A stretch of 37,395 nt of DNA from an uncultured Prevotellaceae bacterium (lineage in GTDB: Bacteria > Bacteroidota > Bacteroidia > Bacteroidales > Bacteroidaceae): positions 1 to 37,395 of the forward strand of contig CAMNIN010000040.1 in the NCBI GenBank assembly GCA_946540735.1, given 5' to 3'. Under the pieces are notes generated by a model. That model was not told the DNA's origin, did not search any database, and saw nothing but the letters and a program-made list of their open reading frames with translations. This document shows, in pieces, positions 1 through 7,697 of this stretch (position 1 is its first letter; each line of letters opens with the position of its first letter). The position numbers were made by a program, and so were the translations under genes.

Positions 1-32
1 TGCCTTTATACAAAGAAATCCTGAAAATTCTT

Positions 33-199
33 CCAAAGTTACGAAAAAACGAGTGAAATGAAAAAGAAAAGCTTGCTTTTAATTCCATTTCCGAGTACAA
101 GTAACTTCGCCTCGCAAAGGCAAAGTTACGGAAAGACGAGCGGAGAACAAAAAGAATCCTTTTTTTTATCCCGAGACAGAGTAACTTCGCCATGAGCGA
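33..199. repeat. Two tandem hairpin-forming repeat units
   Basis: Two units of about 80-87 bases follow each other. Each opens with CAAAGTTACG (34-43 and 121-130), continues with an A-rich stretch containing ACGAG and AAAAAGAA, and closes with CCGAG and GTAACTTCGC (101-110 and 181-190). A third CAAAGTTA follows at 200-207. Opening and closing ends are near-perfect inverted repeats, so each unit can fold on itself. The first unit also has an inner AAAAGC-TT-GCTTTT hairpin (67-80). No coding region overlaps. CAAAGTTA read on the minus strand is TAACTTTG, a possible -7 box for a gene left of the window. Confidence 0.6.
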
Positions 200-217
200 C
201 AAAGTTATCTTGAAAAA

Positions 218-249
218 TTTGCAGCGTATTGTTTTTTTTATTACTTTTG
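218..249 (+). promoter_or_regulatory. Bacteroidota promoter for the 339 lipoprotein gene
   Basis: TTTG at 218-221, 20 bases, then TACTTTTG at 242-249 match the TTTG/TAnnTTTG consensus of the Bacteroidota primary sigma factor. Transcription would start near 256, giving a leader of about 80 bases. No second promoter is seen before the fucosidase gene, so it probably serves both genes. Confidence 0.7.
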
Positions 250-338
250 TCGTCGTGAATTGCATCAGGCACACCCGAATACCGGAATACGCTCGATGCC
301 ATTGAAAGAATACCCTATTTATCAGCATTTGAATTATC

Positions 339-818
339 ATGAGAATCAAACATCTGCTATTTGTCCTTCCTTTGTCGGCATGTCTGGTGGCATGTAACTT
401 CTTCAGTGATGACAAGGACTCAAAGAAAGACTCCAGCCAAAATGTGGAAATGACTGAAGAAGAGGAGGATTTTGACATCCCAAGCACCAAGAAGCCCAAG
501 GCTTTCTATGCCACCATTCTTGATGATTTCTGCAACAATTATTATGATGAGTGCTACAAAGGATATTCGTATGTTGAAAACAGCATGACCATTATACAAG
601 TGGAATACGTCTCCAACGAGGAGGCCGAGATCGTGGGCACCCATTCCTACATCCTTCCATCTGGACTTCAATATTCAGGAGAAAAATTCAAGGCTGTAGT
701 CAAGGACTTACCCAACAACGGCGGATTTGAGATTGCTTTCAATCGTGAGACCAACAAAGTGCTCGGCAGCAAATCCTATTGGGAACCTGCTGACCATGTG
801 ATCACCATTGAACAATAA
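339..818 (+). CDS. Hypothetical lipoprotein
   Basis: Encodes 159 residues. The N-terminus has a short basic start, a hydrophobic stretch and a lipobox LVAC with Cys19 as the likely lipidated residue. It is followed by a very acidic Asp/Glu/Lys-rich linker (about residues 24-50), as in surface-exposed Bacteroidota lipoproteins. The rest is soluble and I recognise no family. A good promoter lies upstream and the fucosidase start is only 18 bases downstream, so the two are probably cotranscribed. A role beside the fucosidase, such as glycan binding, is only inferred from this position. Confidence 0.75.
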   Translation: MRIKHLLFVLPLSACLVACNFFSDDKDSKKDSSQNVEMTEEEEDFDIPSTKKPKAFYATILDDFCNNYYDECYKGYSYVENSMTIIQVEYVSNEEAEIVGTHSYILPSGLQYSGEKFKAVVKDLPNNGGFEIAFNRETNKVLGSKSYWEPADHVITIEQ

Positions 819-836
819 TTATTGACTGCCATCACC

Positions 837-2285
837 ATGCACTTTTTGTTTCGCCTCATCCTGTGCTCGATCTCAGGACTCTTTTTTATACCCTTTTTGA
901 TAGCACAAACGCCTCAACCTGTCCCCCCACTACCCTCTGAGGATCAGGTTGCCTGGCAGAAAATGGAAGCTTATGCGTTCATTCATTTCGGCCCTAATAC
1001 CTTTGGTGACCGTGAATGGGGCTATGGAGATGCTCCGGCCGCAAGTTTCAATCCCACACATCTGGATACACGCCAATGGGCGAAAACGTGCAAGGCTGCA
1101 GGACTCAAAGGGATTATCATTACTGCGAATCATCATGATGGTTTCTGCTTGTGGCCTACACGATACACCGATTATTGTGTACGCAACTCTCCTTTCCGCG
1201 ACGGTCAGGGTGATGTCATAGCCGAACTTGCCGCGGCATGTCGTGAAGAAGGATTGAAAATGGGGATATACCTCTCACCTTGGGACCGTCATCAAGCTTT
1301 TTATGGTACTCCGTTTTATTTGGACTACTATTTGGCGCAAATGAAAGAATTGCTGACTCAATACGGAGAGATATTCGAGGTATGGCTCGACGGAGCCAAT
1401 GGCGGTGACGGTTGGTATGGCGGAGCCAAAGAAAAGAGGAAAATCGACCGCCGCTGCTATTATGATTTCCCCCGTATCCATGAGACAATCCGCCGCTACC
1501 AGCCACATGCCATCATTTTCTCTGATGCTGGTCCTGGCTGCAGATGGGTGGGCAACGAACTTGGTTTCGCCAATGCCACCAACTGGTCATTTCTGCGCCT
1601 CAACGAGGTATACCCTGGTTATGACAAGCATGAGGAACTGCAAGAAGGACATGCCGACGGCGACAGCTGGGTAGCCGCCGAGTGCGACGTGTCCATCCGT
1701 CCCGGTTGGTTTTATCACAAAAATGAGGATGACTCCGTGAAAAGTGTAGATCACCTGGTGGACCTCTACTACCGGAGTGTAGGACATAACAGCACATTTC
1801 TGCTTAACTTTCCCGTCACACCGGAAGGCAGAATCCACCAGACAGACTCTGCACATGCCGTGCAGGCTTTTCAGCAGATCCAAAAAGAGTTGGGTGTCAA
1901 TCTCCTGCGGGGAGCAAAAATCACCACCAGCAACAGCCGAGGAAAGTTTTTCAGCGCAGAGAACGTAGTTGACGGAAAATACGACACATATTGGGCAACT
2001 TCTGATGATATAAAAACAGCCACAGTCACGTTCCTTCTGAAAGGCAAAAGGCGCATCAGCAGATTGTCGCTACAGGAATACATCCCCTTGGGGCAACGTA
2101 TTCGGCTTTTCGCTGTGGAATACCATGATGGCAAACGTTGGCAACCCATCAATTGCGGTGAGGAGACGACAACGATCGGCTATAAGCGCTTGCTGCGTTT
2201 CCCACCTGTTGAGACAAAACAGCTGCGCATACGCATCCTTGACTCACGAGGCGCGATTTGCATCAATGAGGTGGGTGCCTACTGA
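837..2285 (+). CDS. Secreted alpha-L-fucosidase, GH29, with C-terminal F5/8-type domain
   Basis: Hydrolyses terminal alpha-L-fucose from glycans. I chose the ATG at 837, which begins a clean signal peptide (MHFLFRL...LIAQ); the in-frame TTG at 822 would spoil it. The (beta/alpha)8 domain shows the GH29 landmarks FIHFGPNTF, the double-His motif ANHHDGF, and WLDG with Asp185 as the probable nucleophile. From about residue 350 a discoidin/CBM32-like beta-sandwich (AENVVDGKYDTYWA) follows, typical of the GH29-B subgroup that acts on branched alpha-1,3/1,4-fucose. The length of 482 residues fits. The 3' end overlaps the convergent GSCFA gene by 7 bases. Confidence 0.9.
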   Translation: MHFLFRLILCSISGLFFIPFLIAQTPQPVPPLPSEDQVAWQKMEAYAFIHFGPNTFGDREWGYGDAPAASFNPTHLDTRQWAKTCKAAGLKGIIITANHHDGFCLWPTRYTDYCVRNSPFRDGQGDVIAELAAACREEGLKMGIYLSPWDRHQAFYGTPFYLDYYLAQMKELLTQYGEIFEVWLDGANGGDGWYGGAKEKRKIDRRCYYDFPRIHETIRRYQPHAIIFSDAGPGCRWVGNELGFANATNWSFLRLNEVYPGYDKHEELQEGHADGDSWVAAECDVSIRPGWFYHKNEDDSVKSVDHLVDLYYRSVGHNSTFLLNFPVTPEGRIHQTDSAHAVQAFQQIQKELGVNLLRGAKITTSNSRGKFFSAENVVDGKYDTYWATSDDIKTATVTFLLKGKRRISRLSLQEYIPLGQRIRLFAVEYHDGKRWQPINCGEETTTIGYKRLLRFPPVETKQLRIRILDSRGAICINEVGAY

Positions 2286-3142
2286 TGCACTTCCTGCCTG
2301 TCTGTTCCAGGCAGCCCCCACTCTTCCTCAATAGGCATTCCAGGATATCTGCTCACCAGTTCTTTCAGTTTCTCCATCGTTTGCCTACGAAAACGGGCAT
2401 ACTCATCTGATTCGGGATGGAGGGGGCGATGCGCCAACGCTTCTTTGATAGGTTTCCACTCTCCAAGAAATGCCTTTGCCTCCTGACTGAGATAAACCTC
2501 GGTGAAGCGTTGCCAGATATACTCTACAGCCTGATCGGAGGGATGGAGCATATCTGGCTGATAAAAGCGATAGTCACGCAGTTCGTCGTTGATAATTTCG
2601 TATGCGGGGAAGTAGTTGACACACTCTGGGTATTCCCTGCACAACTTCTCAGCCGCTAACAATAGCACGGCTTTGGAGAGTGCGCTCTCATGGAAACCAT
2701 ATTTGGCATAGCGGATGGGGCTCACAGTGACTACCACTCTCACGTCAGCACATCGTGTGCGTAGCAGTTCCACTGCCGACCGCAAATGTTTCAAGCAATC
2801 GTCTATATCGAGTTCTCTTTCCTCAAAAAGCCGCTGAGGTCTTTTCTGACAGTTATCCACAACCTCACCTGTCTCCTTGAGTACATAAACATGGTTGGTG
2901 CCAAGGGTAAGGAAAGCACACTTGAAAGACTGCGCTTCATCTTGCAAAACCCGGTCGACCGTATGAAAAATACTGATGGGATTATACATCACACCTGACG
3001 GATTGATGACAGTCCGGAATCTTTCTTCACGGAAATGTCTCCCAATCCGATCAGCAAAGCATGACCCCACAAAAAGCATGGTTTCAAAAGGGGATATCTT
3101 GAAATTTACTTGAGGAATACTGACAATGGTTCTGAACTGCAT
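2279..3142 (-). CDS. GSCFA-domain protein (SGNH-hydrolase-like)
   Basis: Encodes 287 residues with the defining N-terminal motif MLFVGSCFADRIG (about residues 22-34), followed by NPSGVMYNPISI and, near the C-terminal half, DMLHPSDQAVEYIW, which resembles the catalytic Asp-x-x-His block of SGNH hydrolases. The GSCFA family is widespread in Bacteroidota but its substrate is not established. No signal peptide is evident, so it is probably cytoplasmic. A TAACTTTG box on the minus strand (3181-3188) lies about 40 bases upstream and may be its promoter. It converges on and overlaps the fucosidase gene by 7 bases. Confidence 0.85.
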   Translation of the reverse strand: MQFRTIVSIPQVNFKISPFETMLFVGSCFADRIGRHFREERFRTVINPSGVMYNPISIFHTVDRVLQDEAQSFKCAFLTLGTNHVYVLKETGEVVDNCQKRPQRLFEERELDIDDCLKHLRSAVELLRTRCADVRVVVTVSPIRYAKYGFHESALSKAVLLLAAEKLCREYPECVNYFPAYEIINDELRDYRFYQPDMLHPSDQAVEYIWQRFTEVYLSQEAKAFLGEWKPIKEALAHRPLHPESDEYARFRRQTMEKLKELVSRYPGMPIEEEWGLPGTDRQEVHQ

Positions 3143-3464
3143 GTGTTATGATCGAGGTGTAGGGATTTTATTCGCAGAGGCAAAGTTAAGGAAAAAAGTA
3201 TTAATGAGTGCACGATAAAAAGCCTTTTTCGCTATTTTTTTGCACATCCACAAGCCAGAGAAGCAGATACAAGATGTAGAGACGTCGCAGAGAGGCGTCT
3301 CCGCATCGAGCGAATTAACATATTTTTGCAATTTCTCGTAAATTTTCGCTACAAAATGATTGAGTTATCCTAAAAAATCTTACCTTTGCCGACGATTTAA
3401 GGATAACGACTGCAGATATAGATTATACAAAGCAGTCAATGTTTAATATTTAATAGGTAAAAAG
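3143..3464. other. Intergenic region between GSCFA and the beta-barrel gene
   Basis: About 320 bases without a convincing gene. It holds the putative minus-strand -7 box CAAAGTTA (3181-3188), a GAGACG...CGTCTC inverted repeat (3279-3301), the plus-strand -7 box TACCTTTG (3381-3388) and a GACTGC/GCAGTC stem (3408-3437) in the leader of the barrel gene. A 61-codon minus-strand reading frame (3146-3331) has no coding features I can support. Confidence 0.5.
3381..3388 (+). promoter_or_regulatory. -7 box of the outer-membrane protein gene
   Basis: TACCTTTG matches TAnnTTTG. The -33 element is weak (ATTG at 3359-3362, 18-base spacer). The leader to the ATG at 3465 would be about 70 bases. Confidence 0.5.
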
Positions 3465-3986
3465 ATGAAAAAGATTTTAATGACTATGTTTGCTGCCATC
3501 GTGGCAGTTGGTGTGAACGCACAAGTGTATGTGGGTGGTGGCGTCGGATTCTCAACCGTAGATAATGGCGACAATGACTACTCTTCGTTCAAATTCCTGC
3601 CTGAGGTTGGTTATTCCTTCAATGATGAATGGGCAGCCGGTGTGGTACTCGGATGGGAAGGTGTCAATAAAGGTGGCAAGAAAACTTGGTCTTTCAATCC
3701 ATACGCACGTTACACCTTTTTGAAAGGTAAGATTGTGGACGCTTTCCTTGATGGCAGCATCGGTTACGCACATTCCTACAATGCCGGTATAGACAGCGAT
3801 GCCCTCTCTGTGGGTATCAAACCTGGAATTGCTGTCAGACTGAACAACCGGCTGAGTGCCGTGACCCATATCGGATTCATTGGCTATAATCATATCAAGA
3901 ACAACAAGAGCGACCAAAAGATTGACGAATGGGGTGTAGACTTCGACGGCAATAACATTGTGATCGGTCTCTACTACAACTTCTAA
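3465..3986 (+). CDS. Outer-membrane beta-barrel protein
   Basis: Encodes 173 residues. A signal peptide (MKKILMTMFAAIVAVGVNAQ) is followed by alternating amphipathic beta-strands with glycine/aromatic-rich turns (VYVGGGVGFS, FLPEVGYSF, SFNPYARYTF, LSVGIKPGIAV). The chain ends in aromatic phenylalanine (GLYYNF), the classic terminal signature for BAM-dependent insertion. The size suggests an 8-stranded barrel of the OmpX/OmpA-N type, with no peptidoglycan-binding domain. The gene stands alone with its own promoter and a strong downstream terminator (4036-4074). Its role is unknown; small barrels of this type are often adhesion or envelope-stability proteins. Confidence 0.85.
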   Translation: MKKILMTMFAAIVAVGVNAQVYVGGGVGFSTVDNGDNDYSSFKFLPEVGYSFNDEWAAGVVLGWEGVNKGGKKTWSFNPYARYTFLKGKIVDAFLDGSIGYAHSYNAGIDSDALSVGIKPGIAVRLNNRLSAVTHIGFIGYNHIKNNKSDQKIDEWGVDFDGNNIVIGLYYNF

Positions 3987-4035
3987 ATAAAAAAGGCTAT
4001 TCATCTAGCACCTCACATGTGCTGAATGAACTCAC

Positions 4036-4074
4036 ATCACCTCTTCTGCATGAGTCGGAAGAGGTGATTTTTTT
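4036..4074 (+). terminator. Rho-independent terminator after the beta-barrel gene
   Basis: ATCACCTCTTC (4036-4046) pairs perfectly with GAAGAGGTGAT (4058-4068) over an 11-base loop and runs into seven T residues. Confidence 0.9.
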
Positions 4075-4117
4075 CACAATATCCGAGCATTTATTAGGCA
4101 ATACGGGAATAATTGTG

Positions 4118-4125
4118 TAATTTTG
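4118..4125 (+). promoter_or_regulatory. -7 box of the aryl-CoA ligase operon
   Basis: TAATTTTG matches TAnnTTTG, 43 bases before the ATG at 4168 and just after the upstream terminator. No good TTTG lies at the expected -33 distance. Confidence 0.5.
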
Positions 4126-4167
4126 CCATCGAAATCGTGCAAAATCCGATAATTTGCAACAACGACT

Positions 4168-5481
4168 ATGGAATATTCAGCATATTTACACCCGGAATTG
4201 GAGACGATGCCCGTCGAGGACCTTCGTCGCTTGCAACTGGAGCGCCTTCAGCAGACAGTGCGCCACTGTATGAACTCACCCTTCTATCAAGAGAAATTCG
4301 CCGAACTTGGCATCACTCCCGATGACATCCAGTCGCTTGATGATCTCAAGAAATTACCTTTCACCACAAAAGATGACCTGCGCGAGCATTATCCGTTTGG
4401 CTTGGCTTGTGTACCACTCCGCGATTGCACTCGTCTGCACTCTTCCAGTGGTACAACGGGTAATCCCACAGTGGTGCTCCACACCCAGAAAGACATTGAC
4501 GAATGGGCGAAGGCTGTCGCACGTTGTCTGTGGATGGTAGGCAGCCGGCCGGAGGATGTCTTCCAGAATTCTGCGGGGTACGGCATGTTCACAGCAGGGC
4601 TTGGTTTCCAATATGGCGCCGAGAAAGTGGGTATGCTCACCGTCCCTGCCGCTGCGGGAAACACCACTCGGCAAATCAAGTTTATCAAGGATTTCGGCAC
4701 CACGGTATTACATGCCATTCCCAGTTATGCCTCACGCATCTATGAGGTGATGCGGGAAGAGGGTGTCGATCCTCGCCGTGACACCAAGCTCCGAGTGCTC
4801 TGCATTGGTGCCGAACCACATAGTGAGGAGCAGCGCAAGCGCATTGAGAGCAATCTTGGTGTGAAAGCTTATAATTCGTATGGCATTTCCGAAATGATGG
4901 GACCTGGCGTGGCTTTTGAGTGCCCCGAGCAAAATGGCATCCATATCTGGGAAGACTATTTCATCGTGGAGATCATCGACCCTGTGACATTGCAACCCGT
5001 AGAGGACGGCCAACTCGGAGAACTCGTAATCACCACCATCAACAGGGAGGCCATGCCTCTCCTTCGTTACCGCACACGCGACCTGACCAGTATCCTGCCG
5101 GGGAGCTGCCCATGTGGACGCACGCACAAGCGGCTTGCCCGTCTGCAAGGACGCAGTGATGACATGATCATCCTCAAGGGTGTCAACATCTTCCCCATCC
5201 AGATCGAAAAGATCCTGCTGAAATTCAAGGAGTTGAGCACGGACTATCTGATTACCATACAGACAATAGACGGAAACGACGTCATGACCATTGATGTCGA
5301 ACTCCGAGACCTTTTCACCGACGACTACCAGCGTCTGCAGAAGCTCACCAAGGACATCACCCGTCTGCTGAAGGACGAAATCCTTGTGACGCCGAAAGTC
5401 AGGCTTGTGGCCAAAGGTGGCATCAAGACCTCCGACGAGGGAAAAGCCGTCAGGGTGAAAGACCTCCGCAAACTTTTCTAA
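4168..5481 (+). CDS. paaK: Phenylacetate-CoA ligase family (aryl-CoA ligase)
   Basis: Encodes 437 residues, the usual length for PaaK-type adenylate-forming ligases. It would activate phenylacetate or a related aryl acid with ATP and CoA, via an acyl-AMP, in the cytoplasm. The AMP-binding loop SSSGTTGNP is at about 92-100. The motif YNSYGISEMMGPG and the region with LLRYRTRD are also present. A Cys cluster (CPCGRTHKR) and the C-terminal lid with GRSDDMIILKGVNIFP follow. The start at 4168 is the first ATG after the promoter. An ACT protein (20 bases downstream) and an MFS exporter follow. The paaK-ACT pairing recurs in anaerobes, where the true substrate may be indole-3-acetate or phenylacetate from amino-acid breakdown. 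Confidence 0.9.
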   Translation: MEYSAYLHPELETMPVEDLRRLQLERLQQTVRHCMNSPFYQEKFAELGITPDDIQSLDDLKKLPFTTKDDLREHYPFGLACVPLRDCTRLHSSSGTTGNPTVVLHTQKDIDEWAKAVARCLWMVGSRPEDVFQNSAGYGMFTAGLGFQYGAEKVGMLTVPAAAGNTTRQIKFIKDFGTTVLHAIPSYASRIYEVMREEGVDPRRDTKLRVLCIGAEPHSEEQRKRIESNLGVKAYNSYGISEMMGPGVAFECPEQNGIHIWEDYFIVEIIDPVTLQPVEDGQLGELVITTINREAMPLLRYRTRDLTSILPGSCPCGRTHKRLARLQGRSDDMIILKGVNIFPIQIEKILLKFKELSTDYLITIQTIDGNDVMTIDVELRDLFTDDYQRLQKLTKDITRLLKDEILVTPKVRLVAKGGIKTSDEGKAVRVKDLRKLF

Positions 5482-5500
5482 TCACATCATCATCAAGACC

Positions 5501-5929
5501 ATGACAATCCACCAACTATCTATCTTCATTGAGAACAAAGCCGGCTCACTGGTGAAAGTACTCGATCTCTTTCGTCGCTTCGGAATCCAGATCATTGCTT
5601 CGACCATCCCCGATACAGCAGAGAATGGGATATACCGTGTGATCTGCAGCGAGCCCTTACGTGCCTATGAGGGTCTGCGCAAATCCGGCATCCCTGTTGC
5701 CCTCTCCGACGTGTTCGCATTGGAACTGGACGACCAGCCTGGCCGTGCAGCTGACGCTGTGGAAATACTGAGCAATGCCGGCATAGGCCTTACTTACCTC
5801 TATAGCTTCCTGCTTCGAGGCAAGGGCATCCTCGTATTCCGTACCGACAACGCAGAGAAAGCCCGTGAAACCATCATTCTCAATGACCTGAAATTCATTG
5901 CCGAGAAAGATCTCTCGGTATGGGCATAG
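5501..5929 (+). CDS. Tandem ACT-domain amino-acid-binding protein
   Basis: Encodes 142 residues that divide into two ACT modules: residues 1-68 (IHQLSIFIENKAGSLVKVLDLF, a typical first strand and ligand-loop) and 70-142 (VFALELDDQPGRAADAVEILSNAGI). Stand-alone double-ACT proteins bind amino acids and regulate partners; this one has no catalytic domain. It sits between the PaaK-type ligase and the MFS gene with short gaps (19 and 10 bases), so an operon is likely. The simplest inference is that it senses an aromatic or branched amino acid related to the ligase substrate. Confidence 0.85.
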   Translation: MTIHQLSIFIENKAGSLVKVLDLFRRFGIQIIASTIPDTAENGIYRVICSEPLRAYEGLRKSGIPVALSDVFALELDDQPGRAADAVEILSNAGIGLTYLYSFLLRGKGILVFRTDNAEKARETIILNDLKFIAEKDLSVWA

Positions 5930-5939
5930 CCATTCCATC

Positions 5940-7124
5940 ATGAAGGCAAAGACATCAGACAAAGCAGTGCTTTCGGTGCTGCTGATGGTGAGTCTTGGGC
6001 ATTTTCTCAACGACATGTTCCAGTCGGTGATTCCTTCCATCTATCCGATGCTCAAGGAAAACTATGGATTGTCTTTCCTTCAGGTGGGAGCCATCACCCT
6101 GGTCAACCAACTGACCTCATCACTCTTGCAGCCCTTCGTGGGCTATCTCAGCGATAAACATCCACGCCCATACGGTTTGGCCGTGGGAATGTGTTTCACG
6201 CTGACCGGCATTGTGTTGCTTTCACTCGCCTCCATGTTTGAATTCATCCTCATAGCCGTTGCACTGGTGGGCTGCGGGTCTTCTGTGCTTCATCCGGAGT
6301 CATCTAAAGTGGCAAGAATGGCTTCTGGAGGTGCTAAAGGCATGGCGCAGTCGGTGTTTCAACTCGGAGGAAATGCCGGACGCGCTGTAGGACCTTTGGT
6401 GGTTGCGCTTTTTGTTGTCCCCAATGGACAACGCGCAGTCATCTGGTTTGCCATTCCAGCGGTGCTCACAATCTATCTCTTGTCTCAAATCGGACATTGG
6501 TATAAGCGACAGTTAGCGATCATAGGCAAGGGAAAATCGAAATTCGACCTGACCAACGAGACACACCTGTCGCACCGACAGGTGATAGGGGCGCTTTTGG
6601 TTCTGCTGATACTGATGTTCTCAAAAGACTTCTATACAGCCAACATACAGAGTTATTTGACATTCTACATGATGGATAAATTTGGCATATCTGTAGAATC
6701 ATCCCAGTATTTCCTGTTCGCATTCCTACTTGCGACCGCCGTCGGTTTGCTTATCGGAGGAGAGCTTGGCGACCGCTATGGAAGGAAATATGTCATCTGG
6801 ATTTCCATTCTCGGTTCGGCTCCTTTTGCCCTTGCCCTCCCCTACTGCGACCTCTTCTGGACCACAGTCCTGGCGATTCTCGTGGGAATGATCATGTCAT
6901 CTGCCATGTCCGCCATTTTGGTGTATGGCACCGAACTGCTTCCAGGCAATGTGGGTATGATTTCGGGGGCATTTTTCGGTTTGTCATTTGGTTTGGGTGG
7001 TATTGGATCCGCCTTGTTCGGTTGGTTGGCCGACATCACCAGCATACAATATGTATTTCAAGTAACCGCTTATCTCCCCTTGTTGGGTATCGTCACATAT
7101 TTCCTGCCAAATATCAAAGAATAA
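5940..7124 (+). CDS. MFS transporter, fosmidomycin-resistance (Fsr) type
   Basis: Encodes 394 residues from the ATG at 5940. A frame-open start at 5898 would overlap the ACT gene, and its extra 14 residues look like read-through. There are about 12 hydrophobic segments and MFS signature loops, including GYLSDKHPRPYG between helices 2 and 3 and GELGDRYGRKY in the second half. The opening LLMVSLGHFLNDMFQSVIPSIYP is characteristic of the Fsr-like subfamily. Known members export fosmidomycin or other small molecules; here the operon with an aryl-CoA ligase suggests export or uptake of an organic acid. That link is inference. Confidence 0.85.
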   Translation: MKAKTSDKAVLSVLLMVSLGHFLNDMFQSVIPSIYPMLKENYGLSFLQVGAITLVNQLTSSLLQPFVGYLSDKHPRPYGLAVGMCFTLTGIVLLSLASMFEFILIAVALVGCGSSVLHPESSKVARMASGGAKGMAQSVFQLGGNAGRAVGPLVVALFVVPNGQRAVIWFAIPAVLTIYLLSQIGHWYKRQLAIIGKGKSKFDLTNETHLSHRQVIGALLVLLILMFSKDFYTANIQSYLTFYMMDKFGISVESSQYFLFAFLLATAVGLLIGGELGDRYGRKYVIWISILGSAPFALALPYCDLFWTTVLAILVGMIMSSAMSAILVYGTELLPGNVGMISGAFFGLSFGLGGIGSALFGWLADITSIQYVFQVTAYLPLLGIVTYFLPNIKE

Positions 7125-7162
7125 CAACCCGAGTTCGCATTGTTAACTCGCAGAGACGGCAG

Positions 7163-7184
7163 AACATTCCGTAAAATGTTTCTT
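7163..7184 (+). terminator. Weak terminator-like hairpin after the MFS gene
   Basis: AACATT (7163-7168) pairs with AATGTT (7175-7180) and is followed by TCTTTT. The stem is short, so this is only a candidate. Confidence 0.35.
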
Positions 7185-7326
7185 TTCCGCATAGCGACAG
7201 TATTAAAATGCCATGCTGCTTGAGGAGTGACGGTATTATCTTTGTCCTGTCATTATAAACCATACCGCAATGTTACGCTTCTGTTTGAGAATGATACGGA
7301 GATTATACGGGAAAAACGGAGAAAGC

Positions 7327-7617
7327 GGCTTTTTGGTGCCCTTTGCAGCAGGTTTCGATCCCCGAAGCACGTATCCGGAGCATGCAGAAAGCACCGATAT
7401 GACAAATTGTTACGCCGCTGAGGAGCAAAAGAAAAACAAAGAAGAAAATCCCCCTGCACCCCCTAAAGAAGAAAATAAAAAGAAAAAACTCACACAAACG
7501 CGCGCGCGTAAGCAAACAGACACCCGAGATAGATGCGCAAAAAGCCTTTACCGACAATTCTTTCATCGGGATGTGCCGTCCAAACGAAAAAAGGAACGAC
7601 AAAGGGCACCCTAAGCC
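7327..7617. repeat. Candidate 291-bp inverted-repeat (MITE-like) element
   Basis: GGCTT-ttt-GGTGCCCTTTG at 7327-7345 is mirrored by CAAAGGGCACC-ct-AAGCC at 7600-7617: 16 paired bases with one small asymmetric bulge. The 254 bases between hold no recognisable gene. No clear target-site duplication is visible at the edges, so mobility is unproven. Confidence 0.35.
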
Positions 7618-7642
7618 TGGAACATAAAAATGAGAGCGAATA

Positions 7643-7674
7643 TTTGGGATATGCCAAAAAAACGATTAACTTTG
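7643..7674 (+). promoter_or_regulatory. Promoter of the MG2/plug-like gene
   Basis: TTTG at 7643-7646, exactly 20 bases, then TAACTTTG at 7667-7674. Transcription would begin near 7681, which supports the start codon at 7698 over any start before the promoter. Confidence 0.75.
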
Positions 7675-7697
7675 CTTCGAAAAAAACAAAGGATAAG

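Larger units (their letters stand above)
7125..7697. other. Long intergenic region with inverted-repeat element
   Basis: 570 bases without a supported gene. A plus-strand reading frame 7270-7614 (114 codons) is Lys/Arg-rich, lacks domain features and has no ribosome binding site I trust. The stretch 7420-7520 is A-rich with a CGCGCGCG run. Also present are a weak hairpin with T-rich tail (7163-7184), a lone TATCTTTG (7237-7244), the inverted repeat of 7327-7617 listed separately, and the promoter of the next gene. Confidence 0.5.

Noticed and set aside
3146..3331. 61-codon minus-strand frame upstream of GSCFA
   Set aside because: Overlaps the putative GSCFA promoter and a repeat stem; no family or signal features.
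7270..7614. 114-codon Lys/Arg-rich open frame after a lone TATCTTTG box
   Set aside because: Low-complexity, no ribosome binding site, spans an inverted-repeat element, and the box lacks a -33 partner.
7533..7697. Upstream extension of the MG2/plug-like protein
   Set aside because: It would include the promoter 7643-7674 and would bury the signal peptide.
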